From positions 1-23,669 of the forward strand of contig DKWG01000072.1 in assembly GCA_002491605.1 (NCBI GenBank): DNA of 23,669 bases, in the 5' to 3' direction. The notes under the pieces were generated by a model. It had not been told where the DNA came from, searched no databases, and saw only the letters and a list, made by a program, of their open reading frames with translations. The stretch is from Ruminococcus sp. UBA7158. Lineage in GTDB: Bacteria; Bacillota; Clostridia; Oscillospirales; Ruminococcaceae. Position 1 is the first letter of the stretch. Each line of letters opens with the position of its first letter. The translations under genes and the position numbers were made by a program. Positions 7,503-14,092 of the stretch are shown here, in pieces.

Positions 7503-8276
7503 ATGAGTATGAGACTGCTTTTTGTCGGGGATGTTGTTTCGGCGTGCGGCTGTGAGTTTTTAGGCTCTAAGCTGCGTATGCTGAAAAGCAAATATAATAT
7601 AGACGTAACTGTTGTTAACGGTGAAAACTCTGCTCAGGGCAACGGCATAACCGTTCACTCCTGCAACTATCTCACCAAAATCGGAGCAGACGTTATCACA
7701 ACCGGCAATCACGCCTTTAAGCGCCGTGAATCGGTTGAGATGTTCGACAGGGTTGAACACCTTTTAAGACCGTTTAATTACCCCGACGGAGTAATCGGCA
7801 AGGGCGTACATATCATTGATATGGGCAGGTGCCGTATAGCGGTTGTAAACCTGATGGGCGTTGTGTATATGGAACCTCTTGAAAATCCGTATACGGCTGT
7901 TATGAAAGCACTTGAGGATATTGACACTCCGAATATTTTTGTCGACTTCCACGCCGAAGCTACCGCCGAGAAGAAGGGAATGGGATATTTTCTTGACGGC
8001 AAGGTCACAGCGGTTCTGGGAACTCACACACACGTTCAGACAGCTGACGAGACAATTTTATCAGGCGGAACGGCATATATAACAGACGTCGGCATGACAG
8101 GACCTGAGGAATCGGTTCTGGGTGTGAAAAAAGAGCTGGCAATCGAGCGTCAGAGATTTAACTTCCCGGTTAGATTCATTGAGGCGGACACGCCCTGCTT
8201 TATAAACGCCGTTGTAGTTGAATTTGACGAAAAGACAGGCAGAGCCATAAGCATAGAAAGAATAATTGAGCGGTGA
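7503..8276 (+). CDS. ymdB: YmdB-family metallophosphoesterase (2',3'-cNMP phosphodiesterase)
   Basis: A 257-residue cytoplasmic protein of the TIGR00282/YmdB family. Candidate metal ligands are D10 in FVGDVV, E41 and N42 in NGENSAQGNG, N69 and H70 in TTGNHAF, H150 in DFHAEAT, and H175 and H177 in GTHTHVQT. These match the two-metal site of Bacillus YmdB, which hydrolyses 2',3'-cyclic nucleotides and affects biofilm and motility decisions. Elsewhere in Firmicutes the gene usually follows rny (RNase Y). Here it stands alone behind a TtcA-like gene with a 96-base gap. AAAGGA lies 11 bases before the ATG, and an ATG two codons later is an alternative. A GNAT gene follows at short distance and may be co-transcribed. 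Confidence 0.93.
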   Translation: MSMRLLFVGDVVSACGCEFLGSKLRMLKSKYNIDVTVVNGENSAQGNGITVHSCNYLTKIGADVITTGNHAFKRRESVEMFDRVEHLLRPFNYPDGVIGKGVHIIDMGRCRIAVVNLMGVVYMEPLENPYTAVMKALEDIDTPNIFVDFHAEATAEKKGMGYFLDGKVTAVLGTHTHVQTADETILSGGTAYITDVGMTGPEESVLGVKKELAIERQRFNFPVRFIEADTPCFINAVVVEFDEKTGRAISIERIIER

Positions 8277-8318
8277 TGCTTTTTATGTCTGACATTGCGT
8301 TTGCATAAAAAAGGAGAT

Positions 8319-8837
8319 GTGAGCATTATAGAAACTAAAGACTTGATAATCGATAAAGCAAAGCAGTCTGATTGGAAGGATATGTATTATAACGTCTGGC
8401 GGCATCCTGAAACAGCTAAGTATATGATGTGGAGCGTTACAAAAAGTGAGAGCGACGCCGAGGAGAGGATGCGCAGAACTATAGAGTTCCAGAAAACTCA
8501 CGATACATATTTAGTTTATGAGAAGTCAAGCGGCGGGGCAATCGGCTTTGCAGGCGTTGAGCAGGAGTCGGACGGGGTGTTTACTGAAACGGGGATATGC
8601 TTGGGCGTTGACTATGTCGGAAAAGGGTACGGCAAGCAGATTGTCGGCGCGCTGATTGAATATGTTAAATCACACTTCGGAGCAAGAGAGTTTGTTTATT
8701 CATCGAGAGAGGAGAATAAAGCTTCAATTGCCTTAGCTCATTCGATGGGCTTTGAATATGTATCAAGTGAAATCAGAAAGGATGACAGGGACAACACAAG
8801 CTATAATATGCTCAGATTTATAAAGAAGCTCGATTGA
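8319..8837 (+). CDS. GNAT-family N-acetyltransferase
   Basis: About 172 residues with the GNAT fold, of the RimJ/RimL-like type that acetylates amino groups of proteins or small molecules using acetyl-CoA. The acetyl-CoA loop is seen in GVDYVGKGYGKQIV, followed by the late segment REENKASIALAHSMGFEYV typical of motif B. The substrate is unknown. The start is uncertain. GTG at 8319 has AAGGAG only two bases upstream, which is short. A TTG at 8295 would add eight residues but has no clear ribosome binding site. The gene begins within about 45 bases of the ymdB stop, so the two are probably one transcript. Confidence 0.8.
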   Translation: MSIIETKDLIIDKAKQSDWKDMYYNVWRHPETAKYMMWSVTKSESDAEERMRRTIEFQKTHDTYLVYEKSSGGAIGFAGVEQESDGVFTETGICLGVDYVGKGYGKQIVGALIEYVKSHFGAREFVYSSREENKASIALAHSMGFEYVSSEIRKDDRDNTSYNMLRFIKKLD

Positions 8838-8862
8838 GTGAACATCGCTCGGCACGATTTGC

Positions 8863-8899
8863 AAAGGCTGCATTCATGCTGAGCTTTATTGTTTTTATG
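8863..8899 (+). terminator. Weak hairpin between convergent GNAT and spmB genes
   Basis: AAAGGCTGCAT (8863-8873) pairs imperfectly with ATGCTGAGCTTT (8876-8887) and is followed by TTATTGTTTTTA. It is the only terminator-like structure between the two convergent genes and could serve the GNAT transcript. Confidence 0.35.
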
Positions 8900-8902
8900 C
8901 GA

Positions 8903-9424
8903 TCAGTGACCTAAAAACAGCCTGACCGTAAGTGCTGAAAGTATGAATGCGGCAAAATCACCTGCAAGAGCAGACGGCAGGGTATGACGGGTCTTTTTAA
9001 CCTTTGTTGCACCGAAATATACGGCTATGGTGTAAAAGGTTGTTTCTGTCGACCCCAGTAAAACGCTTGCAACTCGTCCTATGTAGCTGTCCGGACTGTG
9101 TTCGCTCAGAATACCTTCAAGAAGTGAAAGAGCGCCGCTTCCGGAAACGGGACGCATTAAGGCAAGCGGCACACATTCAGCCGGAAGCCCCAGAAAGCTT
9201 GTTATCGGCGATATGAGGCTTGTCAGAGCGTTTAATGCGCCGGACGCTCGCAGCATCGACACTGCAAGCATTAATGCAACAAGCGTCGGCAATATGTCAA
9301 AGCCTACTAAAATGTTTTCCTTCGCCCCTTCTATAAAGGTGTTGAAAACGTCGACCTTTTTGAACAGTCCGTACAGTACAGTTCCGAGCACGAATATCGG
9401 TATAATTATACTTGATAGGCGCAT
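8903..9424 (-). CDS. spmB: Spore maturation protein B
   Basis: A 173-residue membrane protein of the nucleoside-recognition (Gate) domain family. Together with SpmA it is needed in Bacillus and Clostridium for full dehydration of the spore core and thus heat resistance. It has hydrophobic segments near the N-terminus, around DILPTLVALMLAVSML, and at the C-terminus. The conserved RPVSGSGAL and LGSTETTFYTIAVYFGATKVKKTRHT segments are hallmarks of SpmB. The length matches the family. It lies 57 bases downstream of spmA on the same strand, the usual spmAB order. A GAAAGG stretch 11 bases upstream, and a closer AAAGG, may serve as its ribosome binding site. Confidence 0.95.
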   Translation of the reverse strand: MRLSSIIIPIFVLGTVLYGLFKKVDVFNTFIEGAKENILVGFDILPTLVALMLAVSMLRASGALNALTSLISPITSFLGLPAECVPLALMRPVSGSGALSLLEGILSEHSPDSYIGRVASVLLGSTETTFYTIAVYFGATKVKKTRHTLPSALAGDFAAFILSALTVRLFLGH

Positions 9425-9481
9425 ACCTTTTGACTACCTTTCTTATTATGTGAGTTTTTACACTGCCGCACAGCGTATTCT

Positions 9482-10099
9482 TCAGTCATTCTTTTTTGCT
9501 TGCCGCTTCCGATGACGCTTGATTGAGTTAATGCCGTCGAAGGCATAAACGCACAATATACTTGTTGTAAGCGACAGAATCGAAACAGCTAAAACACACG
9601 GCAGGATTTCAAGAGGGGAGACGCTTCCGTGCGCCAGGCGGAGAGTAGCAACGGTTGTCGGTATAAGCTCTATCGATGATGTATTCAAAACGGCAAGGAG
9701 CATCATGTTTTTGGTTGCATAGCTCTTTTCGCCTTCAAGCTTTTCTAATTCTCTCATGGCGTTTATTCCGAGCGGAGTTGCGGCGTTGCCCAGCCCAAAC
9801 AGATTCGCCGCCGTATTCATTGCTATAGCCTTGAACGCCTCAGAGCCGGTATCAAGCCCTTTGAAAATCAGCTTTAAAAACGGACTTATCAGCTTAGTCA
9901 CCTTGTCGGTAATTCCTGATTTTTGGGCAATTTTCATGACTCCGCCCCATGTCGCCATCGAGCCGATTATCGTTAAGACAAGCTCAACTGCCGTCTGTCC
10001 GCTTGTTATGACTGCATTTGACAGTTCGTCGGCATTTCCGTTCAGGAAGCCGTAGATGCAGGAGATTGTAATTATTGCGCCCAATAGAATGCTTATCAT
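9482..10099 (-). CDS. spmA: Spore maturation protein A
   Basis: A 205-residue membrane protein with several hydrophobic segments and the Gate-domain segments MATWGGVMKIAQKSGIT and MNTAANLFGLGNAATPLGI, diagnostic of SpmA. It partners SpmB in spore core dehydration. The C-terminus is basic (SIKRHRKRQAKKND). An AAGGAG site 7 bases before the ATG fixes the start. The gene is divergent from abrB with a 175-base AT-rich gap. A TTGACT-18-TAAAAT sigma-A-like promoter lies upstream. A sequence resembling a sigma-E -10 (TATACATT, minus strand, 10136-10143) is also present, but its upstream ATA is only 15 bases away, so I treat sporulation-sigma control as unproven. Confidence 0.95.
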   Translation of the reverse strand: MISILLGAIITISCIYGFLNGNADELSNAVITSGQTAVELVLTIIGSMATWGGVMKIAQKSGITDKVTKLISPFLKLIFKGLDTGSEAFKAIAMNTAANLFGLGNAATPLGINAMRELEKLEGEKSYATKNMMLLAVLNTSSIELIPTTVATLRLAHGSVSPLEILPCVLAVSILSLTTSILCVYAFDGINSIKRHRKRQAKKND

Positions 10100-10165
10100 T
10101 TTATTCTCCTTAGTGCTTTGGGTATAGCTTAAAATAATGTATATTTTTTAACTTTGAATATAAAA

Positions 10166-10195
10166 ATTTTACGATTTTTTTGCGAATAAAGTCAA
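10166..10195 (-). promoter_or_regulatory. Possible promoter of spmAB
   Basis: Minus strand: TTGACT (10190-10195), an 18-bp spacer, TAAAAT (10166-10171). The region is very AT-rich, so chance matches are easy. Confidence 0.4.
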
Positions 10196-10213
10196 TTGGA
10201 CAGTTTTTTTCTA

Positions 10214-10242
10214 TTGACATATGTCGAAAACCGTAGTAAAAT
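10214..10242 (+). promoter_or_regulatory. abrB promoter with a Spo0A box in its spacer
   Basis: TTGACA (10214-10219), a 17-bp spacer and TAAAAT (10237-10242). The heptamer TGTCGAA at 10222-10228 is a perfect match to the Spo0A box and lies between the -35 and -10. Bound Spo0A~P would block RNA polymerase, as expected for an abrB gene shut off on entry into sporulation. Confidence 0.7.
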
Positions 10243-10274
10243 ATAAACATAATTAGTTTGGAGGTACATGAACT

Positions 10275-10517
10275 ATGAAATCAACTGGCATTGTTAGAAA
10301 AGTAGATGAGTTAGGAAGAATTGTTATTCCTATGGAACTTCGCAAATCGATGGACATCAAGGAGAAGGATCCTCTTGAGATTCTTACCGACAATGGCAAC
10401 ATCGTTTTGAGAAAGTATTCTAATTCTTGTGTCTTCTGCGGTGAAGGCGAAGATATTATCCCGTTCGGTGATAAGCATATCTGCCCCGGCTGCTTCGAGA
10501 AGATTAAGAATATGTAA
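10275..10517 (+). CDS. abrB: AbrB-family transition-state regulator with zinc-ribbon tail
   Basis: An 80-residue DNA-binding protein. Residues 1-48 form the SpoVT-AbrB swapped-hairpin domain: GIVRKVDELGRIVIPMELR is the classic signature and NGNIVLRKY closes the domain. The C-terminal part carries C52, C55, C70 and C73 (C-x2-C-x14-C-x2-C), a zinc-ribbon pattern common in clostridial AbrB proteins and unlike the longer tail of Bacillus AbrB. AbrB proteins repress post-exponential and sporulation genes during growth. The start follows GGAGG by 10 bases. The promoter contains a Spo0A box, and the divergent neighbours are spmA-spmB, consistent with a role in the growth-to-sporulation switch. Several paralogues are usual in such genomes, so the symbol denotes the family. 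Confidence 0.9.
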   Translation: MKSTGIVRKVDELGRIVIPMELRKSMDIKEKDPLEILTDNGNIVLRKYSNSCVFCGEGEDIIPFGDKHICPGCFEKIKNM

Positions 10518-10529
10518 TTTGTCTGCTGT

Positions 10530-10557
10530 AAAGGTCTTGGCTGAAGTCAGGACCTTT
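10530..10557 (+). terminator. Terminator of abrB
   Basis: A 12-bp stem, AAAGGTCTTGGC (10530-10541) pairing with GTCAGGACCTTT (10546-10557) with two G-T pairs and a TGAA loop, followed by a short T-rich ATTTCG. It lies 13 bases after the abrB stop. Confidence 0.7.
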
Positions 10558-10631
10558 ATTTCGCTAAAAAAGCTGTGACATTAAACTATTATGTTTGAAG
10601 GTCAAGCTTTATGCAATTCGGTAATTGAATA

Positions 10632-10660
10632 TTGTAACTTATTCAGGTACTTTTGATAAT
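10632..10660 (+). promoter_or_regulatory. Probable promoter of the cobalamin riboswitch-btuFCD transcript
   Basis: TTGTAA (10632-10637), a 17-bp spacer and GATAAT (10655-10660). Transcription from near 10667 would include the whole riboswitch and give a 5' leader of about 395 nt. Confidence 0.55.
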
Positions 10661-10727
10661 TAAGCGGCTGTCGGGATGATGTCGGTCGTCTTGCGTGTGC
10701 TTAAGCTTTGAGACAGCTTGATTAAAT

Positions 10728-10868
10728 CAAAGGTTTAAAAGGGAAGCGGATGAGATTTTCGCACGAACCTGTCACCGTGAAGATGCTTGCTTAGCCAATA
10801 TGTCACTGCTTAAAAAGCGGGAAGGCGGCATAAGCGTATGAGTCCAAGTCGGGAGACCTGCCTGAATT
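10728..10868 (+). promoter_or_regulatory. Cobalamin (B12) riboswitch aptamer
   Basis: The 3' hallmark AGTCGGGAGACCTGCC at 10847-10862 is a near-exact B12 box. Upstream are GGGAA (10741-10745), a GCG...CGC arm at 10746-10763, and AGCCAATATGTCACTGC followed by GCGGGAAGGCGGC, in the order of the Rfam cobalamin aptamer. AGGTT at 10731-10735 pairs with AACCT at 10766-10770. Ends are approximate. The downstream genes encode a BtuFCD-type importer, the expected target. Confidence 0.9.
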
Positions 10869-10939
10869 TCGCGGCTTTTTTGTGGATGCTTGTCCTTAAA
10901 AAAGCTATAAGCGTGGTTTTAAGACTCTCAGGTAAAAAG

Positions 10940-11019
10940 AGGACTTTACTGTTACACAAGTGATTTGGCTTAGCGGTTTTAAAAGCACCGTATGGCTTAT
11001 TTGTGTTACATTGCGTCCT
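10940..11019 (+). promoter_or_regulatory. Candidate antiterminator helix of the B12 riboswitch
   Basis: AGGAC (10940-10944) can pair with GTCCT (11015-11019), and GTTACACAA (10951-10959) with TTGTGTTAC (11001-11009) with one mismatch. This helix uses the left arm of the terminator at 11013-11030, so the two structures exclude each other. Confidence 0.5.
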
Positions 11020-11035
11020 GAAAAGGGCGCTTTTT
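11013..11035 (+). terminator. Riboswitch-controlled intrinsic terminator ahead of btuF
   Basis: GCGTCC (11013-11018) pairs with GGGCGC (11025-11030), with one G-T pair, around TGAAAA, followed by TTTTTAT. It ends about 10 bases before the GGAGG site of btuF, the position expected for a transcriptional attenuator. Confidence 0.75.
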
Positions 11036-11061
11036 ATATTTATAACGGAGGAAAATTAATA

Positions 11062-11937
11062 ATGAAACTCAAAAGAATTATATCAATCGCTTTGTCTTTA
11101 CTCATAGCATCGTTACTTTTGGCGTCTTGCGGAGAAAAGACTGATGATTCAAAAGAGCAGTTAAAGCTTATTTCAACTGCTGCTGATATCACCGAGATTT
11201 TAGGCGGCTTGGGTCTGAATGACGCTGTTGTCGCCGCTGATACCTATTCGTCGGACGTCAGCGGAATATCTGCTGAGATTTGTACGCTTGATTACATGAA
11301 TCCGAACATAGAAGCCATTTTGGGATTGTCTCCCGATGTTGTATTTGTAAGCGGCTCCAGTACGGACGGCACTGTCGACCCTTATTCCGCTCTTAAGGAT
11401 TCCGGGGTAAACGTTATATACGTTCCCACAGCCTTGAGTATCGACGGGATAAAGGAAAACATAGCACTGATTGCCGACGCCGTCGACAAAAAGGATGAAT
11501 CGGACAAGCTCATAAAGGAAATCGACGACGCAGTCGCTAATGCAAAGGCAAAAGCGGACGGGCTTGAAAAGGTATCGGTATACTTTGAAATCGGCGCCGC
11601 ACCTTGGCTCTACAGCTTCGGAAGCGGAACATTTTTAAACGACATCATAACAATCTGCGGCGGTGAAAATATATATGCTGAGCAATCCGGCTGGCTTTCC
11701 AACACAGAAGAATCTGTCCTTACGGCGAATCCGAGCGTTATTATTACAAATGTCATGTACGACGGCTATGACAGCGCAGAGATTTTGTCAAGACCCGGTT
11801 GGGATACAATTGACGCCGTTAAAAATTCACGGGTAGTAAGCGTTGATGCAAACGCTTCGTCAAGAGGCTCGCAGAATATTGTTAAGGCTATCGAAGAGAT
11901 TTCCAAGGCAATACACCCCGAAGCATATGGCAACTAA
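11062..11937 (+). CDS. btuF: Cobalamin ABC transporter substrate-binding lipoprotein
   Basis: A 291-residue lipoprotein. Basic and hydrophobic signal residues 1-21 end in a lipobox, LLAS-C, so C22 or its near neighbour would be lipidated by Lgt (encoded downstream at 14093). The mature part is a class III binding protein of the Fe/B12 type (PF01497-like), with IEAILGLSPDVVFVSG in lobe 1 and a long linking helix before lobe 2. By fold alone it could bind an iron-siderophore. The B12 riboswitch directly upstream makes cobalamin or a corrinoid the better reading. The ATG at 11062 follows GGAGG by 9 bases. A longer in-frame start at 10960 would run through the terminator and destroy the signal peptide. 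It overlaps the next gene by 11 bases. Confidence 0.88.
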   Translation: MKLKRIISIALSLLIASLLLASCGEKTDDSKEQLKLISTAADITEILGGLGLNDAVVAADTYSSDVSGISAEICTLDYMNPNIEAILGLSPDVVFVSGSSTDGTVDPYSALKDSGVNVIYVPTALSIDGIKENIALIADAVDKKDESDKLIKEIDDAVANAKAKADGLEKVSVYFEIGAAPWLYSFGSGTFLNDIITICGGENIYAEQSGWLSNTEESVLTANPSVIITNVMYDGYDSAEILSRPGWDTIDAVKNSRVVSVDANASSRGSQNIVKAIEEISKAIHPEAYGN

Positions 11938-12979
11938 ACAGGACAAAAGAGCAAGAGTGGGCATACTGCTCATGCTTGCTCTTTCTGCGCTCATAATAAT
12001 CGCAGGCGTTTCGCTGGGAAGCACTGATATCAGCTTCATGGATACGGTCAAGTCGATAATCTCGGGAGCATTTCATATTGAAAATTCACTCGGCGTTTCG
12101 CCCGGTGTTCAGGCAATTGTATTTAAGCTGAGACTTCCGAGGGTTTTGCTTGCATTCTTAACGGGCATGGCAATGGCTATGAGCGGAGCAGTGACTCAAT
12201 CCGTTCTGCACAATCCGCTTGCTTCACCGTATACACTCGGCGTGTCGTCAGGAGCGTCGCTGGGAGCAGCCATTGTAACTGTTTTGGGCATAACATTGCC
12301 GATAGCAAGAGAGCTGTCACTGGCGGCTATAGGAACGGTGTTCGGAATTGCGGCGGTTATTGTATGCGCTTCATTTACAGCCAAGGTTGATAAAAACATG
12401 GGCTCAGCTACTATTGTTTTGATGGGAATGGTGTTGTCGCTTTTCCTGTCAGCTGTGTTTACACTGATCGCAGGTCTTTCAAAGGAAAATATGACTATGC
12501 TCATGAGATGGCAGATGGGTTCGTTCGGGTCTAAGGGATTTAAATCCGTCGGAGTTTTGGCGGCTGTGATCCTTGTGTGCTGTACAGCTATTATGCTTTA
12601 CACTCGTGAGCTTGATATAATCTCACTCGGCGATGAGCAGGCGTTTTCAATAGGGGTAAACGTCAAGCGAGTCAAGTGGATTTTATTGATACTGACCGCC
12701 GTAGTTTCCGGAACAGCGGTGTCATTTGCCGGTGTAATCGGTTTTATTGACCTGATTGCTCCTCATCTGGCACGAAGGCTGTTTTCGCCCAAACACAAGT
12801 ATTTATGCCCTTTATCGGCACTGATAGGCGGATGCTTTATGGTGGTAGCAGATCTTGTTTCGAGAATTGCCATTGAAAACACCGAGCTGCCGGTCGGTGC
12901 TGTAACAGCGTTTATAGGCGCTCCGTTTTTTGCATATGTATATTTTGCAGGAAGAAGGGGAAGGGCAGATGCTAAATAA
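11927..12979 (+). CDS. btuC: Cobalamin ABC transporter permease (FecCD/BtuC family)
   Basis: A 350-residue inner-membrane permease with about ten hydrophobic segments, the usual BtuC/FecCD size. Family segments are VFKLRLPRVLLAFLTGMAMAMSGA, NPLASPYTLGVSSGASLGA and GVIGFIDLIAPHLARRLF, the last being the coupling region that contacts the ATPase. The start at 11927 overlaps btuF by 11 bases and has no strong ribosome binding site nearby, so translation is probably coupled to btuF. An in-frame start at 11843 would extend it well into btuF and is unlikely. It overlaps btuD by 11 bases. Together the three form one importer. Confidence 0.92.
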   Translation: MATKQDKRARVGILLMLALSALIIIAGVSLGSTDISFMDTVKSIISGAFHIENSLGVSPGVQAIVFKLRLPRVLLAFLTGMAMAMSGAVTQSVLHNPLASPYTLGVSSGASLGAAIVTVLGITLPIARELSLAAIGTVFGIAAVIVCASFTAKVDKNMGSATIVLMGMVLSLFLSAVFTLIAGLSKENMTMLMRWQMGSFGSKGFKSVGVLAAVILVCCTAIMLYTRELDIISLGDEQAFSIGVNVKRVKWILLILTAVVSGTAVSFAGVIGFIDLIAPHLARRLFSPKHKYLCPLSALIGGCFMVVADLVSRIAIENTELPVGAVTAFIGAPFFAYVYFAGRRGRADAK

Positions 12980-13763
12980 AATGCTGGAAGTTGAAAATAT
13001 GAGCTGCGGGTACGGCGGCACTGATATCGTAAAGAATATAAGCTTTACAGCAGGATGCGGAGAAAAAATTGCGATTCTCGGTCCGAACGGCTGCGGAAAG
13101 TCGACTGTTTTGCGCTCGCTGTCGGGTATCATTACGCACAAGGGTGAAATACGCCTTGACGGAGTTGAAATCGGAAGGCTGTCACGGCATGAATTGTCTG
13201 AAAAGGTGTCGCTTTTTTCTCAGATTTCGTCTGTTTACTATTCGTACTCGGTTTACGATACCGTCGAAATGGGAAGGTATCAGATTAACAGCCAAAAAAA
13301 GTCCTTAAGCGGTATTTTCGGTTCTGAATCTGATAAAACGGATGCCATAGCAGTTGAAAAATACCTTAGATCCATGGGACTTTGGGAACTGCGTGACAGA
13401 CTGATAACAGAGCTGAGCGGCGGACAGCTTCAAAGGGTTATGCTTGCAAGGTCTTTCGTACAAGAACCGAAGCTTTTGCTTTTGGATGAACCGACAAACC
13501 ATCTCGACATTTCTCATCAGCTTGCGCTTATAGAGCATTTAAAGACGTGGACGTCCGAATCGGACGATCGGCTGCTTATAGGCGTTTTTCACGATTTGAA
13601 TTTAGTTCCTGCACTCTTTGAGCGTGTAATACTGATTAATGACGGTGTGATTTTGGCTGACGGCAGAACGTCAGAAATATTAAAAAGCGATGTTATATCC
13701 CGGGCATACGGCGCCGATATATTGAGCTGTATGCGAAAAAACTGCGAGTTTTGGTGCGACTAA
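12969..13763 (+). CDS. btuD: Cobalamin ABC transporter ATP-binding protein
   Basis: A 264-residue ABC ATPase that powers the importer. Walker A GPNGCGKST is at residues 38-46, the Q-loop Q85 is in LFSQIS, the signature LSGGQ is at 149-153, Walker B LLLLDEPTNHLD is around 169-180, and the H-loop H208 is in GVFHDLN. The sequence is of the FepC/BtuD type. The ATG at 12969 overlaps the btuC stop by 11 bases, the same overlap as btuF-btuC, and a purine-rich GAAGGGGAAGGG precedes it. An ATG at 12981 is an alternative start. There is no strong terminator after the gene, and the next promoter is at 13817. Confidence 0.93.
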   Translation: MLNKMLEVENMSCGYGGTDIVKNISFTAGCGEKIAILGPNGCGKSTVLRSLSGIITHKGEIRLDGVEIGRLSRHELSEKVSLFSQISSVYYSYSVYDTVEMGRYQINSQKKSLSGIFGSESDKTDAIAVEKYLRSMGLWELRDRLITELSGGQLQRVMLARSFVQEPKLLLLDEPTNHLDISHQLALIEHLKTWTSESDDRLLIGVFHDLNLVPALFERVILINDGVILADGRTSEILKSDVISRAYGADILSCMRKNCEFWCD

Positions 13764-13816
13764 TGTGTCAAAGCTGATTTTGTTGTGAGATTTGAAAATT
13801 TCATCTGTATTAATGG

Positions 13817-13845
13817 TTGAAACTGCAAATAATATGTGCTATAAT
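13817..13845 (+). promoter_or_regulatory. Strong sigma-A promoter of the lgt transcript
   Basis: TTGAAA (13817-13822), a 17-bp spacer and a perfect TATAAT (13840-13845). The start point would be near 13852, leaving a leader of about 240 nt before lgt. Confidence 0.8.
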
Positions 13846-13851
13846 AGCCGT

Positions 13852-14090
13852 AAACGTTATTTAAGCCGCTGAGGCGGCAGTCACCAAACAGCTATTACAA
13901 AATTGTTTAATGTGTCCTTAGGATACATTAAAACTTGCATATTATAGCTTATTACGCCGAGCAGTATGCGCTATTTGATATATGCTGCTGTGAGGCACAG
14001 TATTTATCGCCTGAACGGAAAATATTCCTGACGGCGATGAAAATTCAATGAAAGGCTCTTAAGCTCATCCTTGGCTTAAGAAGAAAGTAA
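13852..14090 (+). promoter_or_regulatory. Candidate structured RNA leader upstream of lgt
   Basis: Five hairpins fill this leader. H1 is GCCGC/GCGGC with a TGAG loop (13865-13878). H2 is a 12-bp stem, TTTAATGTGTCC/GGATACATTAAA (13906-13932), inside an outer AGCTAT/ATAGCT pair (13890-13949). H3 is AGCAG/CTGCT with flanking GCC/GGC (13956-13996). H4 is ATCGCC/GGCGAT enclosing GGAA/TTCC with facing TGAAC and TGAC loops (14006-14038). H5 is TCTTAAGC/GCTTAAGA (14057-14081), which abuts the weak AAGAAAG ribosome binding site. There is no coding potential. I match it to no known riboswitch, T-box or 6S RNA. It could equally be a separate small RNA. Confidence 0.5.
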
Positions 14091-14092
14091 AA

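Noticed and set aside
10960..11061. N-terminal extension of btuF by 34 codons
   Set aside because: It would cover the antiterminator and terminator and bury the lipoprotein signal peptide. The ATG at 11062 has an ideal ribosome binding site.
11062..13763. Iron-siderophore importer as the function of the ABC genes
   Set aside because: The fold allows it, but a cobalamin riboswitch controls the operon. No Fur-like site was sought in detail, so a minor role is not excluded.
13852..14090. 6S RNA or T-box as identity of the lgt leader
   Set aside because: There is no long closing stem with central bubble as in 6S, and no T-box sequence or terminator/antiterminator pair.
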